From CAXBDP01 sp963974465 (GTDB lineage Bacteria; Bacteroidota; Bacteroidia; Cytophagales; Cyclobacteriaceae), in NCBI GenBank assembly GCA_049340005.1, contig JBMPIY010000003.1: DNA of 64,000 nucleotides; one strand, written 5' to 3'. A program made the translations under genes and the position numbers. The notes beneath the pieces are model-generated. The model had not been told where the DNA came from, made no database searches, and saw nothing but the letters and a program-made list of their open reading frames with translations. Shown in pieces: positions 1 through 9,524 of the stretch. Each line of letters opens with the position of its first letter. The stretch's first letter is position 1.

Positions 1-57
1 GGGCGAAATAAACCTATTCATGAATCACCCTTTATCGTTAATTTGGCAATTCCTTAA
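1..57 (+). CDS. C-terminal end of an unidentified gene (partial)
   Basis: An open frame enters from the left edge and ends at a TAA at 55-57, thirteen bases before a hairpin terminator. Only 18 residues are visible (ending FIVNLAIP), which is too little to name a family. It is called a gene end because the frame, stop and terminator are in the order expected for the end of a + strand transcription unit. It could also be chance reading-through. Confidence 0.45.
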   Translation, partial: GRNKPIHESPFIVNLAIP

Positions 58-69
58 CAAGCAAAACCA

Positions 70-103
70 AAATAGCTCAAAAGAAAATCTTGAGCTATTT
101 TTT
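70..103 (+). terminator. Intrinsic terminator of the gene entering from the left
   Basis: The perfect 11-bp arms AAATAGCTCAA (70-80) and TTGAGCTATTT (90-100) enclose a 9-base loop and run into a T-tract ending at 103. It lies just after the stop at 57 and would end the leftmost transcript. Confidence 0.8.
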
Positions 104-140
104 CTTCTCTATTATCTCTTTTATTCCCTTAGAGAATGAA

Positions 141-295
141 TCTCCGCGTTTGAATTCTACTTATTTCGAAACCGCGGAGTGCGATGAGATTTATGCAAAG
201 GGCGCAAAGCCATTGGTTCTTCTCTGTGATCTCCGCGTCTTCCCTTGGCGAATCTCTGCGTTTAATTTCTTCTATTTTGAAACCGCAATGAGCGC
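141..295. repeat. Non-coding direct repeat with CGCAGAG-like units
   Basis: Two similar units lie about 110 bases apart, at 141-183 and 253-295. Each starts TCTC(C/T)GCGTTT and ends GAAACCGC. Between them are related fragments (CTCCGCGTCTTCCC, AAGGGCGCAAAG). From memory, degenerate repeats of this kind (cgcagag/ctctgcg) are scattered between genes in many Bacteroidota. A 79-codon frame runs through it, but it has no homology I recognise and its composition follows the repeat, so I treat the stretch as non-coding. It lies between the terminator and the 3' end of the acyl-CoA ligase gene. Confidence 0.6.
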
Positions 296-364
296 AAAAT
301 TTTCAAAGTTGGAGTATGCTTCATTATGATTCCTCTTAGTTCAAACCGGCTAGCAGTTTATTTT

Positions 365-2161
365 TTATCGATAAAACCCTTCGACTTGGTCTTTGAATTT
401 CTCCAAAACAACTCTTCGCTTTAGTTTCATGGTTGGTGTAAGTTCTTCACCTTCTATGCTCCACAGTTCGGGTAGAAGTTTTATTTTCTTCACCTGCTCC
501 CACTTTCCAAATTGCTGGTTTATTCTATAAACCTCCCGCTCCATTTTATCTATAATCGACGGATGCTGGACAACTTGCTCATTGCTTTTAAATGGCAATT
601 GCTTGATTTCGCAATAGTCTTTGATCCTTTCAAAATTGGGAACTATCAATGCTGCCGGGAATTTTTCACCTTCCCCTAATACCATCACTTGTTCGATAAA
701 CATGCTTTCCTTTAACTTATTTTCTAGATAGCCTGGCGCGATGTATTTCCCTCCTGAGGTTTTGAATATCTCTTTTTTGCGATCCGTGATTTTCAAATAT
801 TTGCCTTCTGCAATCTGTCCAATGTCTCCTGTATGAAACCAACCATTTTTCATCACTTCAGCAGTTAGCTCTGGCTCTTTATAATAGCCTTGCATTACAT
901 TCCAGCCTTTTACAAGTATTTCTCCATCATCAGCCAACTTCACCTCAATACCTTCCATAATCATTCCTGCATAGCCCAATCTGATATCCATTTTTGTTGC
1001 CAAGGAGCAGGAAACCAACGGTGTAGTTTCTGTAAGTCCATAGGCCTCACCAATGCGTATACCTGCTGCCCAAAATACCTGACCTAAGCGAGGTTGTAAG
1101 GGTGCTGCACCAACCAAAATCAATTCAATGTTTCCGCCTAAAGCCTCCCGCCATTTTTTGAAAATTAGCTTATCTGCTATACGAAGTTTAAGTTTATAGA
1201 GTAAACCTTGTCTTTTGTGCGGAACATATTTGAGACCTAAGTTTACAGACCAGAAGAAAAGATTCTTGAGTGGAAATGGCAAATCGTAGCCTTTAGCGAT
1301 GATTTTATCATACATTTTTTCCAGAAGGCGAGGTACCGCAAAAAACATATGCGGCTTTACTTCTTGAATATTTTCTTTGATGCTCTCCAAGCTTTCAGCA
1401 TAATATATCTCCGCGCCTAAAGCCAAATAAAGGAAGGTAACCGCACGCTCAGCAATATGACAAAGCGGGAGGAAACTTAAGGTACGTACATTTCCAGGCT
1501 GGATGTAATCAGGAAGACGATGCTCATAAGCACACAATATATTTTGCACTATATTATCATGCGTAATCATCACTCCTTTTGGTTTGCCTGTGGTACCGGA
1601 GGTATAAACGATCGTAAGCAAATCAGTAGCCTTGATTTCTTTTTTTCGTTCTTGTAGTTCAGCTTTTTTACTCTCATCTGCTAGAGAAAGTAATTGCTCC
1701 CAATGCGCAAAGCCTTCTAATTTATCAAAAGCATATATCTTCTGTATGTCCGTTCCTGCTTGAGCTTCTTTAGCTTTGGCAGCAATTTCAGCATCTCCCA
1801 CAAATACATATTTGGCACTGGAGTGAGCAAAAATGTATTGATAATCGGCTACAGAAATCGTTGGGTACATAGGAATGCTAATTGCACCAATTTGCTGCAA
1901 TGCCAAATCCACAAAAACCCATTCTGGTCTATTCGAAGAAATGATGGCAACTTTATCAGACTTATCCACACCCAATTCGAGTAAACTTAAGGATAAGTTA
2001 TCCACAATTGCAATTGTGTCATCGGTCGAGTAATTTTTCCAATTTCCGTTTTGTTTGCTATTCAAGGACTTAGATTGTGGATAACTTTTCTTTTGCCATT
2101 GAAGCACATCAAACACTCGAGAAATTTCAATTTTAGGTTTATTGTGTAGAGTAGTTTTCAT
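365..2161 (-). CDS. Long-chain fatty acid-CoA ligase (AMP-forming)
   Basis: This 598-residue enzyme belongs to the adenylate-forming AMP-binding family and should activate long-chain fatty acids to acyl-CoA through an acyl-adenylate. The P-loop-like signature YTSGTTGKPKG begins at residue 186. The AYGLTETTP adenine-binding motif and the WFHTGDIG and DRKKEIFKTSGGKY motifs follow in the usual order. The length matches bacterial FadD15-type ligases, which resemble eukaryotic ACSL proteins. The protein has no signal peptide and is probably cytosolic or peripheral to the membrane. It is divergently transcribed from radA, with about 110 bp between the starts. It carries three copies of the window-wide GCGGGAGG octamer. 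The family is secure; chain-length preference cannot be read from sequence. Confidence 0.93.
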   Translation of the reverse strand: MKTTLHNKPKIEISRVFDVLQWQKKSYPQSKSLNSKQNGNWKNYSTDDTIAIVDNLSLSLLELGVDKSDKVAIISSNRPEWVFVDLALQQIGAISIPMYPTISVADYQYIFAHSSAKYVFVGDAEIAAKAKEAQAGTDIQKIYAFDKLEGFAHWEQLLSLADESKKAELQERKKEIKATDLLTIVYTSGTTGKPKGVMITHDNIVQNILCAYEHRLPDYIQPGNVRTLSFLPLCHIAERAVTFLYLALGAEIYYAESLESIKENIQEVKPHMFFAVPRLLEKMYDKIIAKGYDLPFPLKNLFFWSVNLGLKYVPHKRQGLLYKLKLRIADKLIFKKWREALGGNIELILVGAAPLQPRLGQVFWAAGIRIGEAYGLTETTPLVSCSLATKMDIRLGYAGMIMEGIEVKLADDGEILVKGWNVMQGYYKEPELTAEVMKNGWFHTGDIGQIAEGKYLKITDRKKEIFKTSGGKYIAPGYLENKLKESMFIEQVMVLGEGEKFPAALIVPNFERIKDYCEIKQLPFKSNEQVVQHPSIIDKMEREVYRINQQFGKWEQVKKIKLLPELWSIEGEELTPTMKLKRRVVLEKFKDQVEGFYR

Positions 2162-2270
2162 CTCAAAAAGGAAGAATGGTTTATTGGATATTTCTCCAAT
2201 TTAAAAAATAAATTTAATTCCTAGCGTCAGCATTTTGCTTGTGATGACCTAGGTTGTAATTTGCTAAGGA

Positions 2271-3629
2271 ATGGCAAAAGATAAAACAGTATATGTATGT
2301 CAGAGCTGTGGAGCACAGTCGGCGAAGTGGATTGGCAAATGCCCTGCATGCGGGGAATGGAATAGCTATGTGGAGGAATTTATCACCAAGGAAGCGAAAG
2401 GAGCACTAAGCAAAACACGTTCATCTGCCAACCAACCTGTATTACTTTCCGCAGTGGAGTATGAGCAATTGAGCCGCATCAATACCTATGATGATGAACT
2501 CAACAGAGTGTTGGGCGGAGGTTTAGTGCCAGGATCCGTTGTGCTGATTGGTGGAGAACCAGGAATTGGGAAATCTACATTGCTGCTGCAAGTGGCACTT
2601 GCCATAAAAGGAAAAAAGGTATTGTACGTAACGGGCGAAGAAAGTCAAAGCCAAGTGAAAATGCGTGCTGACCGACTTGGTAATGCTGAATCAGAAATAT
2701 ACTTATTGGCTGAAACCGGTCTTTCAGAAATTATCGATGCTGTGGATAACTTGAAACCTGCCCTTGTTATCATCGACTCCATCCAAACATTACAATCTCG
2801 ACAGATTGAATCCTCTCCAGGCAGTGTTTCTCAAGTGAGAGAATGCACCAATGAAATTATTAAATCTGCCAAGTCAAGCGGCATTCCATTTATCCTGATT
2901 GGTCACATTACCAAAGAGGGAGCGATTGCCGGGCCAAAAGTACTAGAGCATATGGTGGATACGGTGTTGCAGTTTGAAGGCGATCGGCATTTGACCTATC
3001 GGATATTGCGAGCACAGAAAAACCGCTTTGGATCCGATGCAGAGCTAGGCATTTATGAAATGCGAGGTAATGGTTTGCGGGAGGTTTCCAATCCCTCAGA
3101 AATATTGATTTCGCAGCGAGAGGGAGATTTGAGTGGTGTGGCCATCGGTGCTATGATGGAAGGAAATCGGCCACTTTTGATTGAAGTGCAAGCGCTTGTG
3201 ACGCCGGCATCTTATGGTACTCCACAGCGAAGCTCTACGGGATTCGACGGCAGAAGGCTCAATATGCTATTGGCTGTGCTGGAAAAGAAAATGGGTTTGC
3301 GATTGAGTTCGCAAGATGTATTTTTAAATATAGCTGGCGGAATGCGTATTGAAGACCCTGCCATTGATTTGGCAGTTTGTGCCGCCATCGCTTCTTCATT
3401 TCATGATATGGCGATCTCTCATAAAGCCTGTTTTGCTGGAGAAGTAGGTTTGGGTGGTGAAGTACGCGCAGTAAATAGAATTGAAAACCGAATTGCCGAA
3501 GCGCATAAATTGGGCTTTGAAGAAATCTATTTTTCCAAGTTTTCGGAAAAGGGATTAGACAAGCGTAAGTTCCCTTTGCATTGGTTTACATCCTCCCGCC
3601 TCGATCAGGTTTTTGTGAACTTATTTTAA
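2271..3629 (+). CDS. radA: DNA repair protein RadA (Sms)
   Basis: This 452-residue protein is a RecA-like ATPase and branch-migration helicase used in recombinational repair and in processing recombination intermediates. It has an N-terminal four-cysteine zinc finger (C10, C13, C24, C27), a Walker A motif GGEPGIGKST at 94-103, the RadA-specific KNRFG motif at 250-254 and a C-terminal Lon-protease-like domain. The length is typical. The ATG at 2271 places the zinc finger at the usual distance from the start. In transformable bacteria RadA also extends recombination during natural transformation, which is of interest given the octamer spread through this window. The gene has two octamer copies and stands as a single-gene unit. 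Confidence 0.97.
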   Translation: MAKDKTVYVCQSCGAQSAKWIGKCPACGEWNSYVEEFITKEAKGALSKTRSSANQPVLLSAVEYEQLSRINTYDDELNRVLGGGLVPGSVVLIGGEPGIGKSTLLLQVALAIKGKKVLYVTGEESQSQVKMRADRLGNAESEIYLLAETGLSEIIDAVDNLKPALVIIDSIQTLQSRQIESSPGSVSQVRECTNEIIKSAKSSGIPFILIGHITKEGAIAGPKVLEHMVDTVLQFEGDRHLTYRILRAQKNRFGSDAELGIYEMRGNGLREVSNPSEILISQREGDLSGVAIGAMMEGNRPLLIEVQALVTPASYGTPQRSSTGFDGRRLNMLLAVLEKKMGLRLSSQDVFLNIAGGMRIEDPAIDLAVCAAIASSFHDMAISHKACFAGEVGLGGEVRAVNRIENRIAEAHKLGFEEIYFSKFSEKGLDKRKFPLHWFTSSRLDQVFVNLF

Positions 3630-3699
3630 GCGAAAATTGGTTCCAAAATTGTAGCTGCGCGCTGACATTTGAATTTTTGTCTGCTTATAATTTATTTTC

Positions 3700-4302
3700 A
3701 TGGAAAGCTTCCTAACGAATATTTTTGGTTTCAGTAATGATACCTTTCATTTTATAATTTTACCTCTGCTTATATTCCTAGCTAGAGTTACCGATGTATC
3801 GATAAATACCATCAGGATCATGATGGTAATGGCAGGAAAGCGCAATATTGCACCGATTTTGGGCTTTTTTGAGGCTTTTATTTGGTTGCTTGCCATTGGA
3901 CAAATCATCCAAAATATCGATAGCATAGTATCTTATTTTGCATATGCGGGAGGATTTGCTGCCGGTACTTATGTGGGAATGCTTATTGAGGAACGAATTG
4001 CCATGGGCAATGTGATATTGCGAGTGATTACACGTGAGCCTGCTCATGCAATGCTGGATAAAATGAAAGCAGATGGACTTCGCTTTACAAGTATAGATGG
4101 AGAAGGCAGTCGCGGCCCGGTGAGTTTGATATTTATGGTAATCAAAAGAGGCGAATTGAAAAGCAGGATCAAAAAAGTGCGTGAATATTATCCTAATGCA
4201 TTTTACTCAGTGGAAAGCGTGCGCCACGTAAGCGACCCATTTATGGAAGGCGAACCAAACCGAGGTATGCTCGCCCGCTATTGGAATTGGAATAGGAAGT
4301 GA
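3700..4302 (+). CDS. UPF0316/DUF2179 membrane protein
   Basis: This 200-residue protein has three hydrophobic segments in its first 90 residues and a soluble C-terminal domain of about 110 residues. The order matches the UPF0316 family (DUF5698 membrane part followed by DUF2179), with the characteristic stretch RVTDVSINTIRIMMVMAGKR near residue 30. The DUF2179 domain is thought to be a regulatory or ligand-sensing module, but no biochemical role is established. The gene lies 70 bp after radA on the same strand and may be co-transcribed. It carries an octamer copy at 3946 encoding an AGG stretch. The family call is firm; the function is unknown. Confidence 0.82.
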   Translation: MESFLTNIFGFSNDTFHFIILPLLIFLARVTDVSINTIRIMMVMAGKRNIAPILGFFEAFIWLLAIGQIIQNIDSIVSYFAYAGGFAAGTYVGMLIEERIAMGNVILRVITREPAHAMLDKMKADGLRFTSIDGEGSRGPVSLIFMVIKRGELKSRIKKVREYYPNAFYSVESVRHVSDPFMEGEPNRGMLARYWNWNRK

Positions 4303-4346
4303 GTTAGGTTGGAATTTTAGAGGTTCTTTTATTTATTTAAAAGTAG

Positions 4347-5249
4347 CTAAAAAAGCTCCTTCCCAGCCCAGCCTTGCAGCCCACCGCTGTGGATAATGAG
4401 GATTCGCTTGTAAGCTTCCAGTTTCTGTTCAGCCAATAATGTGTCTATGCCATAAAGCATTTTGGAAGTGTAAATTGGGTCTAATAGGATATTATGCGTT
4501 TGATAAAAGGTACGAACAAAGTCTATCAATTCGTCTGTCATACGAGCGTATCCACCAAAATGGAAGTCTTGCTGAAGCTGCCAATTGTTGGTGGCTTTGC
4601 CAAAAGCACTGAGCTGAAGATTAGTGATTTCCTCTTCCATGAAATTGCCTTTTAGCGCTGAAAATCCAATAAATGCTTGATTGGGTTTTCCTCCTGCCAA
4701 CCCAGCCAAACTCCCACCAGTGCCGCAAGCATGACATATTAAGTCGAAACCTTCGGGCAATATTTTCGCCCAATCTGCACAAGATTGTACACCGGCAATG
4801 CTACTTCCACCTTCAGGAATGTAATATGCACTTTCTGCCAAATGAGCCAAGGCTGGTATAGCCTGCAAGCCTTCCTCTCTTATTTGCCTATAAGCTTGCC
4901 TATCTACATAGTGGAGTTTCATCCCTTTTTGACGCGCGAAGGCGAGGGTGGGATTTAGGTGTCGATGTTCCTCACCGCGAATGAGACCAATACATGGCAA
5001 ATTCAATTCAGCGCAAAGTGCGGCCGCGGCATATATATGATTAGAATAGGCGCCGCCAGCTGTTATTATTTGGGTATAACTTTCCGCAAGAGCCTTTTCG
5101 ATATTGCCCTTTAGCTTCCAATATTTATTGCCTCCATATTCGGGATGACTTAGGTCTTCTCTTAGTATATAGATTTCCTGTGAAATAGGCTTATGCCAGT
5201 TTAACTTAACTATAGGTGGATTTTGATAAGTAGAAAAAGTAAATGGCAT
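4347..5249 (-). CDS. ACC deaminase/D-cysteine desulfhydrase-like PLP enzyme
   Basis: This 300-residue fold-type II PLP enzyme has the motif GGNKYWKLK (residues 39-47), where K42 is the probable PLP-binding lysine. The GGAYSNHIYAAAA segment and the glycine-rich phosphate-binding loop CGTGGSLAG follow. Family members either deaminate 1-aminocyclopropane-1-carboxylate or split D-cysteine to pyruvate, sulfide and ammonia. In Bacteroidota the second activity or an unknown one is more likely. The protein is cytosolic, with no signal peptide. It is convergent with the UPF0316 gene and the 3' ends are 44 bp apart. Exact substrate is not resolvable here. Confidence 0.82.
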   Translation of the reverse strand: MPFTFSTYQNPPIVKLNWHKPISQEIYILREDLSHPEYGGNKYWKLKGNIEKALAESYTQIITAGGAYSNHIYAAAALCAELNLPCIGLIRGEEHRHLNPTLAFARQKGMKLHYVDRQAYRQIREEGLQAIPALAHLAESAYYIPEGGSSIAGVQSCADWAKILPEGFDLICHACGTGGSLAGLAGGKPNQAFIGFSALKGNFMEEEITNLQLSAFGKATNNWQLQQDFHFGGYARMTDELIDFVRTFYQTHNILLDPIYTSKMLYGIDTLLAEQKLEAYKRILIIHSGGLQGWAGKELF

Positions 5250-5602
5250 ACCCGAATTGGCTTCGATTGGTGATGGCTAAAGATACGAAAGCAATAAATG
5301 AAGGCGGGAGGTTTTTGCTCTTTGAACTGTCAAATCAAAATTTGAATTGGGACACGGCTTTAGCCCGTCCATAAAAATAACCAACAATTTGATGCGGCTT
5401 TAGCCGAATAAACGTGATGGTACATTTAAACTATAGAACAGGTTCAAGAGGCTAATGTCAATTTCTCGAAAGATTCTAAAGTTAAACAATTTGCAATCTT
5501 CCCTAAAACAACGTTAAATTCATTCTGACCAATAAGGTCATCGCTATAAATTAGCCAAATCTAAATGCTTTTACTTTCTTGTACTCATAATATTAAATAC
5601 TT
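5250..5602. other. Intergenic region with short inverted repeats and one octamer
   Basis: This 353-bp gap lies between the divergent starts of the PLP enzyme and the TPR-PIN gene. It holds one octamer copy (5304-5311) and two GGCTTTAGCC-type palindromic units (near 5349-5360 and 5394-5406) of the kind often seen scattered in Bacteroidota genomes. The last 150 bp are AT-rich and should hold the promoter for the gene at 5603, but I see no unambiguous -7/-33 pair. No ORF here looks real. Confidence 0.5.
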
Positions 5603-8600
5603 ATGGAACCACTTTCATCATTTGCAATAAGTATAGCTGCAGGAATTGTTCTAGAATACTATAATAAAACTCAAGGAACAGTAAAAAACGAGTTAAAGAA
5701 AGCATTTGAAAAGGCCTTAAAACTTTGGTGTGTGCATCCCGAAGTACGGGATAAAATGAAAAGTAAGCTGAAAATTGGATTAAAAAAATTCATTGATGAA
5801 CCAGAATTACTAGCTGATTTACAAAACCAAAATCCGGATTTGTATTCTTTTTTTGAAAAATACAATGAAGCTTTACCTCAATTTACTGCTGCTTATAACT
5901 ATGTAAAGTGGATAAGAGATTTGGAACGCTATAGAACCGAAGTGACATTTTTATCGAGTATAAAGGATACAGTTGAAGATACAAATAGAAAACTTACAGA
6001 TTATATTGAAAGCAACTTCCCTGAAAGTACAAAACTACTAGAAGAAGAATGGAAAAGGCAAATTGCAGTCTATAAGGAAAGTATTTCAAGCTTTAAACCT
6101 AAAACCGCTCTCAACTTCCTCCTAAAACTAGAAGAAAGTTTTGCTTCAAATAATGCAATGCCATCAAGCCACTTATTGTCATCTATTGAATTCTTAAAAG
6201 CCCAGTGTTACGAATTAATTGGAAACCCTAGTAAAATGTACAAAAGCTTTATTAGAGCCAACAATCTAAATTCATCTACAATTCAGTTAAAGGAAAAGGC
6301 TTGTTATTCTTATGCAAAAACCGGAGAATCAGAAAAATCAAATTGTTTAGTAAATGAGATTTTAAAACATGATGAGTTTAACTCAATGGCATGGGCTGTG
6401 AAGATTATTCTTGATGCAGGAGAGAATTTAGAGTCTCTTATTTTAGCCACCCCGCAAGTTGTTAGAAGTAATTGGAATTTTAAAAGACTGGTATATTTTA
6501 ACTTATTGAATGAGCGTGATTATAAAAAGCAGATCGAAATTTTCAATAGGTATAACTTCTTAACTGAAAGTTATGATGAGGCGCCTCTCACATTAAGTAA
6601 ATATAAGAAAGCATTATTTGTCATTGAGATCACTCTTTCTCGATTATTTAGAACGTCTTCAATTGAATATTCTAGGAATCAAACGGACGAGTTAGATTTT
6701 ATCAAAAAGACGAATAAAATGTTGGGGCATTTCTTAGAACAAATGTGGGAGTCGGAAATAATAACCAATTTTCAAACATTCGAATTCTGTTATTATTTTA
6801 CTGAATTTGTTTTAACGGATAAGAGGGAGACAGTTCATAAAATGAGGTCATTATTTCGGGAATTAAAGAATAAAAATATATCCTTGATAATGATAATGGC
6901 AAATTCTCTTCAATTGATAGGGGAAATAGACGAGGCAATAAAAATTATAAATGAACAAGAATCTAAATCAATTGAAACTATCCATCTTGAGTCATATTGT
7001 TATCTGAAAAAATCAGAAATTCAAAATTATATAAGAGTTAGTAAAGACCTACTGACCTCAATTAAGAAGATTGATCTGAATTCAATTGAAATAATAGTAC
7101 CAATACTGTATGTATTGTATGAAAATAATAGAATCAATGATATTGATTTCCTGAAATTAATTAGTAATAAGGAGTTTGAATCCGAGATCCTTAAAAGTTT
7201 TATTTCTTCTATCTATCAAATTCTCAATAAAGAAAATTTAGAAGATAATTTCAAGACTTTACAGTCTATTGAAGATAAAATTATCCAGACAAATTCAGTC
7301 ATTAAATTCTATATTCCTTATTCCTATTTCATTCTTGAAAAGTGGGAGTTATCAGTCACAACTTTCAATAAATATATTTCTAAAGATAAAGAGTCGCGTG
7401 ATTTATTCTTTTTTATTCTTGCCCTTGAAAGATCCCTTTCAAACCATAAAGAGCTTCTTGAATTATTAGAGTTCTGGCGAATAAATTTTTCATTTAATGA
7501 AGAGTTATTACAAATTGAAGCAAACATTTGCCACCAATTACCTGATTGGGGTAAATGCTTATTGATTTCAGAGAAATTCTTAGCCAAACATAGTACTGAT
7601 GAATTCTTCCTAGTACTTAAACTAATTTCGATTAATGAATTAGAAATAAAAGATAAGGCTAGCAAAATTAAGTCTCTCGCAATGGTTTTTAAGGATTTTA
7701 ATTTTAAATCATATACTAATGTACAAAATGTTTATAGGGTACTTATTGAAAATAAGTTTTATCAAATTGGCCTAGATATTTTGTACAAAAATGCATCTAA
7801 CATTGAAAATATTCAGGCGCGAATGGATTATTTACTAGCAATAGCTCAAATGCCTGAAGGTTATATAAATGAAAAGGAGAAAGTTGAACTAGATAGTTAT
7901 GTTAAATATTCATTAGAAGGTAAAGTAAACTTTATAAAAATACAGAATGGAAATTCATTAGCTGAGAGATTAATTGGTCTTCATAAGGGAGAATCAGTAA
8001 ATATTGAAAGACCAATAGTTAGAAACATTGATACTATAATGGTACTTAGGATAATGGATAAGTATCTCTCATTACATGATGAAATACTTGAATATGTTAA
8101 ATCAAATCCATACTCTGACATTCCTTTACAGTCATTTGATATCAAGGATTCCTCCCTAGAAGGTATAAATGAAACATTTAAAGAACTATTTGGTGCCCAA
8201 GGGACAATTCAAAATGAAAAAAAGGAAGGCATTTTTCTTAAATATTATAACTTCAATCTATCTTTTACAGAGCTTATTATTCAAATATATAATAGTAACT
8301 ACTTTGGTGGATACTTTAACCTAATTAGATTTAAAGAAGGTATTACTCAAATACCCATGATGTATTACCCCCAATACAAATTAAAAGACGATGTAGAAAT
8401 AGTTATTGATTTTAGTTCACTATTAATACTTTATCAAATATCTAGAGAACACAGTGTCGTTTTTGAGCATAAGTTTTTGATAGCAAAGGGTGTAGTTGAA
8501 TATATTCGCAATTTTTTAAAAAAAGAAAGATTAGAGCCTAGAGAAAGAATGTCATTAAACATTACTCTTGAGAATGTTTCAGCTGACATAATACCAGAAG

Positions 8601-9286
8601 AAGCATCAAGAAGCAATGTAATATTTTTAGAAAGACTCTTGAAATGGATTGATTTGAATTGCTCTGAAATTATAGTTATCAGCAAGCTAAATTTTATTCG
8701 TAGGTTAGGGAGAAAAATAGAAAATGATTTATTGATTAACCTTCTAATAGAAAATATTACGTTAGTTATGGAAAGCGAAAACAGGATTTTGTTAACAGAT
8801 GACTCAATTTATTTTAGATTTTACCCTGTTCAAAGTGGGAAGACAATCAGTTCAGAAATGTATTTGAATTCCACCATGGTTGATAATGCAGAGTTCCACC
8901 TTGAATTTGTCAAAAATAAATACATTGGGTTTACATATCAATCTAGTACTTTGATTCAAGAATTTAGTAAAAAGCTTAAGGGTCAGCCTAATAATTTTGC
9001 TCATTGTATTAGTAATACGGCCTTAAGATTAATTCCAAGCAAAAATACTATACTTACAATAATAGGGTTTTTAAAACAGATTGCATTAAACCCTTTAATT
9101 TCAGATGATACATTCAAACAAGAATCAATAAACGCTTTGGTGAACCTTTTAAAAGGTCAAAGAGAAGAAAAGCCATTTCAGATAACTGAATTATTGTTAA
9201 AAAAAGAGTTTAAGCTTTTAGGTTCAAAACTTGAATTAGTATTGGAAAGTTATTCTAGTGCACTTCTAATTTTAAGAGTAAGCTAA
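5603..9286 (+). CDS. TPR/GreAB-C-like/PIN protein, probable conflict system effector
   Basis: This 1227-residue protein has no close family I can name with certainty. Residues 1-60 form a helical segment (start MEPLSSFAISIAAGIVLEYY). Residues about 150-750 are helical, TPR-like repeats. Residues about 765-815 resemble the C-terminal FKBP-like domain of GreA/GreB (LIGLHKGESVNIERP, near 790-804). Residues about 930-1080 look like a PIN nuclease, with D936 after the first strand (VIDFSS) and the late acidic pair D1066-D1067 (LLTDDS). Helices end the protein. This order fits my memory of a predicted TPR-GreAB-C-PIN bacterial conflict family. Sampled lines are near 28% GC against 40-47% in neighbours, and the gene has no octamer copy. 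It is a single-gene insertion between two convergent or divergent housekeeping units. The coding call is firm; the nuclease role is inference. Confidence 0.7.
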   Translation: MEPLSSFAISIAAGIVLEYYNKTQGTVKNELKKAFEKALKLWCVHPEVRDKMKSKLKIGLKKFIDEPELLADLQNQNPDLYSFFEKYNEALPQFTAAYNYVKWIRDLERYRTEVTFLSSIKDTVEDTNRKLTDYIESNFPESTKLLEEEWKRQIAVYKESISSFKPKTALNFLLKLEESFASNNAMPSSHLLSSIEFLKAQCYELIGNPSKMYKSFIRANNLNSSTIQLKEKACYSYAKTGESEKSNCLVNEILKHDEFNSMAWAVKIILDAGENLESLILATPQVVRSNWNFKRLVYFNLLNERDYKKQIEIFNRYNFLTESYDEAPLTLSKYKKALFVIEITLSRLFRTSSIEYSRNQTDELDFIKKTNKMLGHFLEQMWESEIITNFQTFEFCYYFTEFVLTDKRETVHKMRSLFRELKNKNISLIMIMANSLQLIGEIDEAIKIINEQESKSIETIHLESYCYLKKSEIQNYIRVSKDLLTSIKKIDLNSIEIIVPILYVLYENNRINDIDFLKLISNKEFESEILKSFISSIYQILNKENLEDNFKTLQSIEDKIIQTNSVIKFYIPYSYFILEKWELSVTTFNKYISKDKESRDLFFFILALERSLSNHKELLELLEFWRINFSFNEELLQIEANICHQLPDWGKCLLISEKFLAKHSTDEFFLVLKLISINELEIKDKASKIKSLAMVFKDFNFKSYTNVQNVYRVLIENKFYQIGLDILYKNASNIENIQARMDYLLAIAQMPEGYINEKEKVELDSYVKYSLEGKVNFIKIQNGNSLAERLIGLHKGESVNIERPIVRNIDTIMVLRIMDKYLSLHDEILEYVKSNPYSDIPLQSFDIKDSSLEGINETFKELFGAQGTIQNEKKEGIFLKYYNFNLSFTELIIQIYNSNYFGGYFNLIRFKEGITQIPMMYYPQYKLKDDVEIVIDFSSLLILYQISREHSVVFEHKFLIAKGVVEYIRNFLKKERLEPRERMSLNITLENVSADIIPEEASRSNVIFLERLLKWIDLNCSEIIVISKLNFIRRLGRKIENDLLINLLIENITLVMESENRILLTDDSIYFRFYPVQSGKTISSEMYLNSTMVDNAEFHLEFVKNKYIGFTYQSSTLIQEFSKKLKGQPNNFAHCISNTALRLIPSKNTILTIIGFLKQIALNPLISDDTFKQESINALVNLLKGQREEKPFQITELLLKKEFKLLGSKLELVLESYSSALLILRVS

Positions 9287-9328
9287 AACAAAACAGTTTA
9301 ATCAGTTTTTGAATACCTACAAATAACC

Positions 9329-9523
9329 TCAACCCTCCTTCTTCCCCTCCCCCAAACCCTCCTCCTTTTTCACTTTCTTCTTCTTACCATCATCAAATAG
9401 CATTCGTACAGATGGTGAATAGGTGTCGTCGTATTGGCCGGAGCGGGTGGCCCAGATAAATGCCGCAAGAAAACCTCCCGCGATCACAACGCTAAATAAT
9501 ATCAGGATAATGATTACTTCCAT
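9329..9523 (-). CDS. ccoS: cbb3 cytochrome oxidase assembly protein CcoS
   Basis: This 64-residue protein has one N-terminal TM helix (residues 3-24), followed by the conserved CcoS segment FIWATRSGQYDD and a charged lysine-rich tail. CcoS (FixS) is needed for incorporation of heme and copper cofactors into the cbb3-type terminal oxidase. Its ATG lies one base after the ccoI stop, so the two are surely co-transcribed and probably translationally coupled. In many Bacteroidota ccoNOP follow ccoS, but here the next gene is the convergent TPR-PIN gene. The structural oxidase genes are not in the window. An octamer copy lies at 9474. Confidence 0.93.
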   Translation of the reverse strand: MEVIIILILFSVVIAGGFLAAFIWATRSGQYDDTYSPSVRMLFDDGKKKKVKKEEGLGEGKKEG

Positions 9524-9524
9524 G

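Noticed and set aside
90..329. A 79-codon + strand reading frame before the acyl-CoA ligase gene.
   Set aside because: It runs through the direct repeat at 141-295, has no recognisable domain, and starts inside the terminator of the upstream gene.
5312..9473. Absence of the octamer from the TPR-PIN gene as proof of transfer.
   Set aside because: Gaps of 4-5 kb occur elsewhere (19978-24029, 31007-36106), so absence here is only weak support. Base composition is the better evidence.
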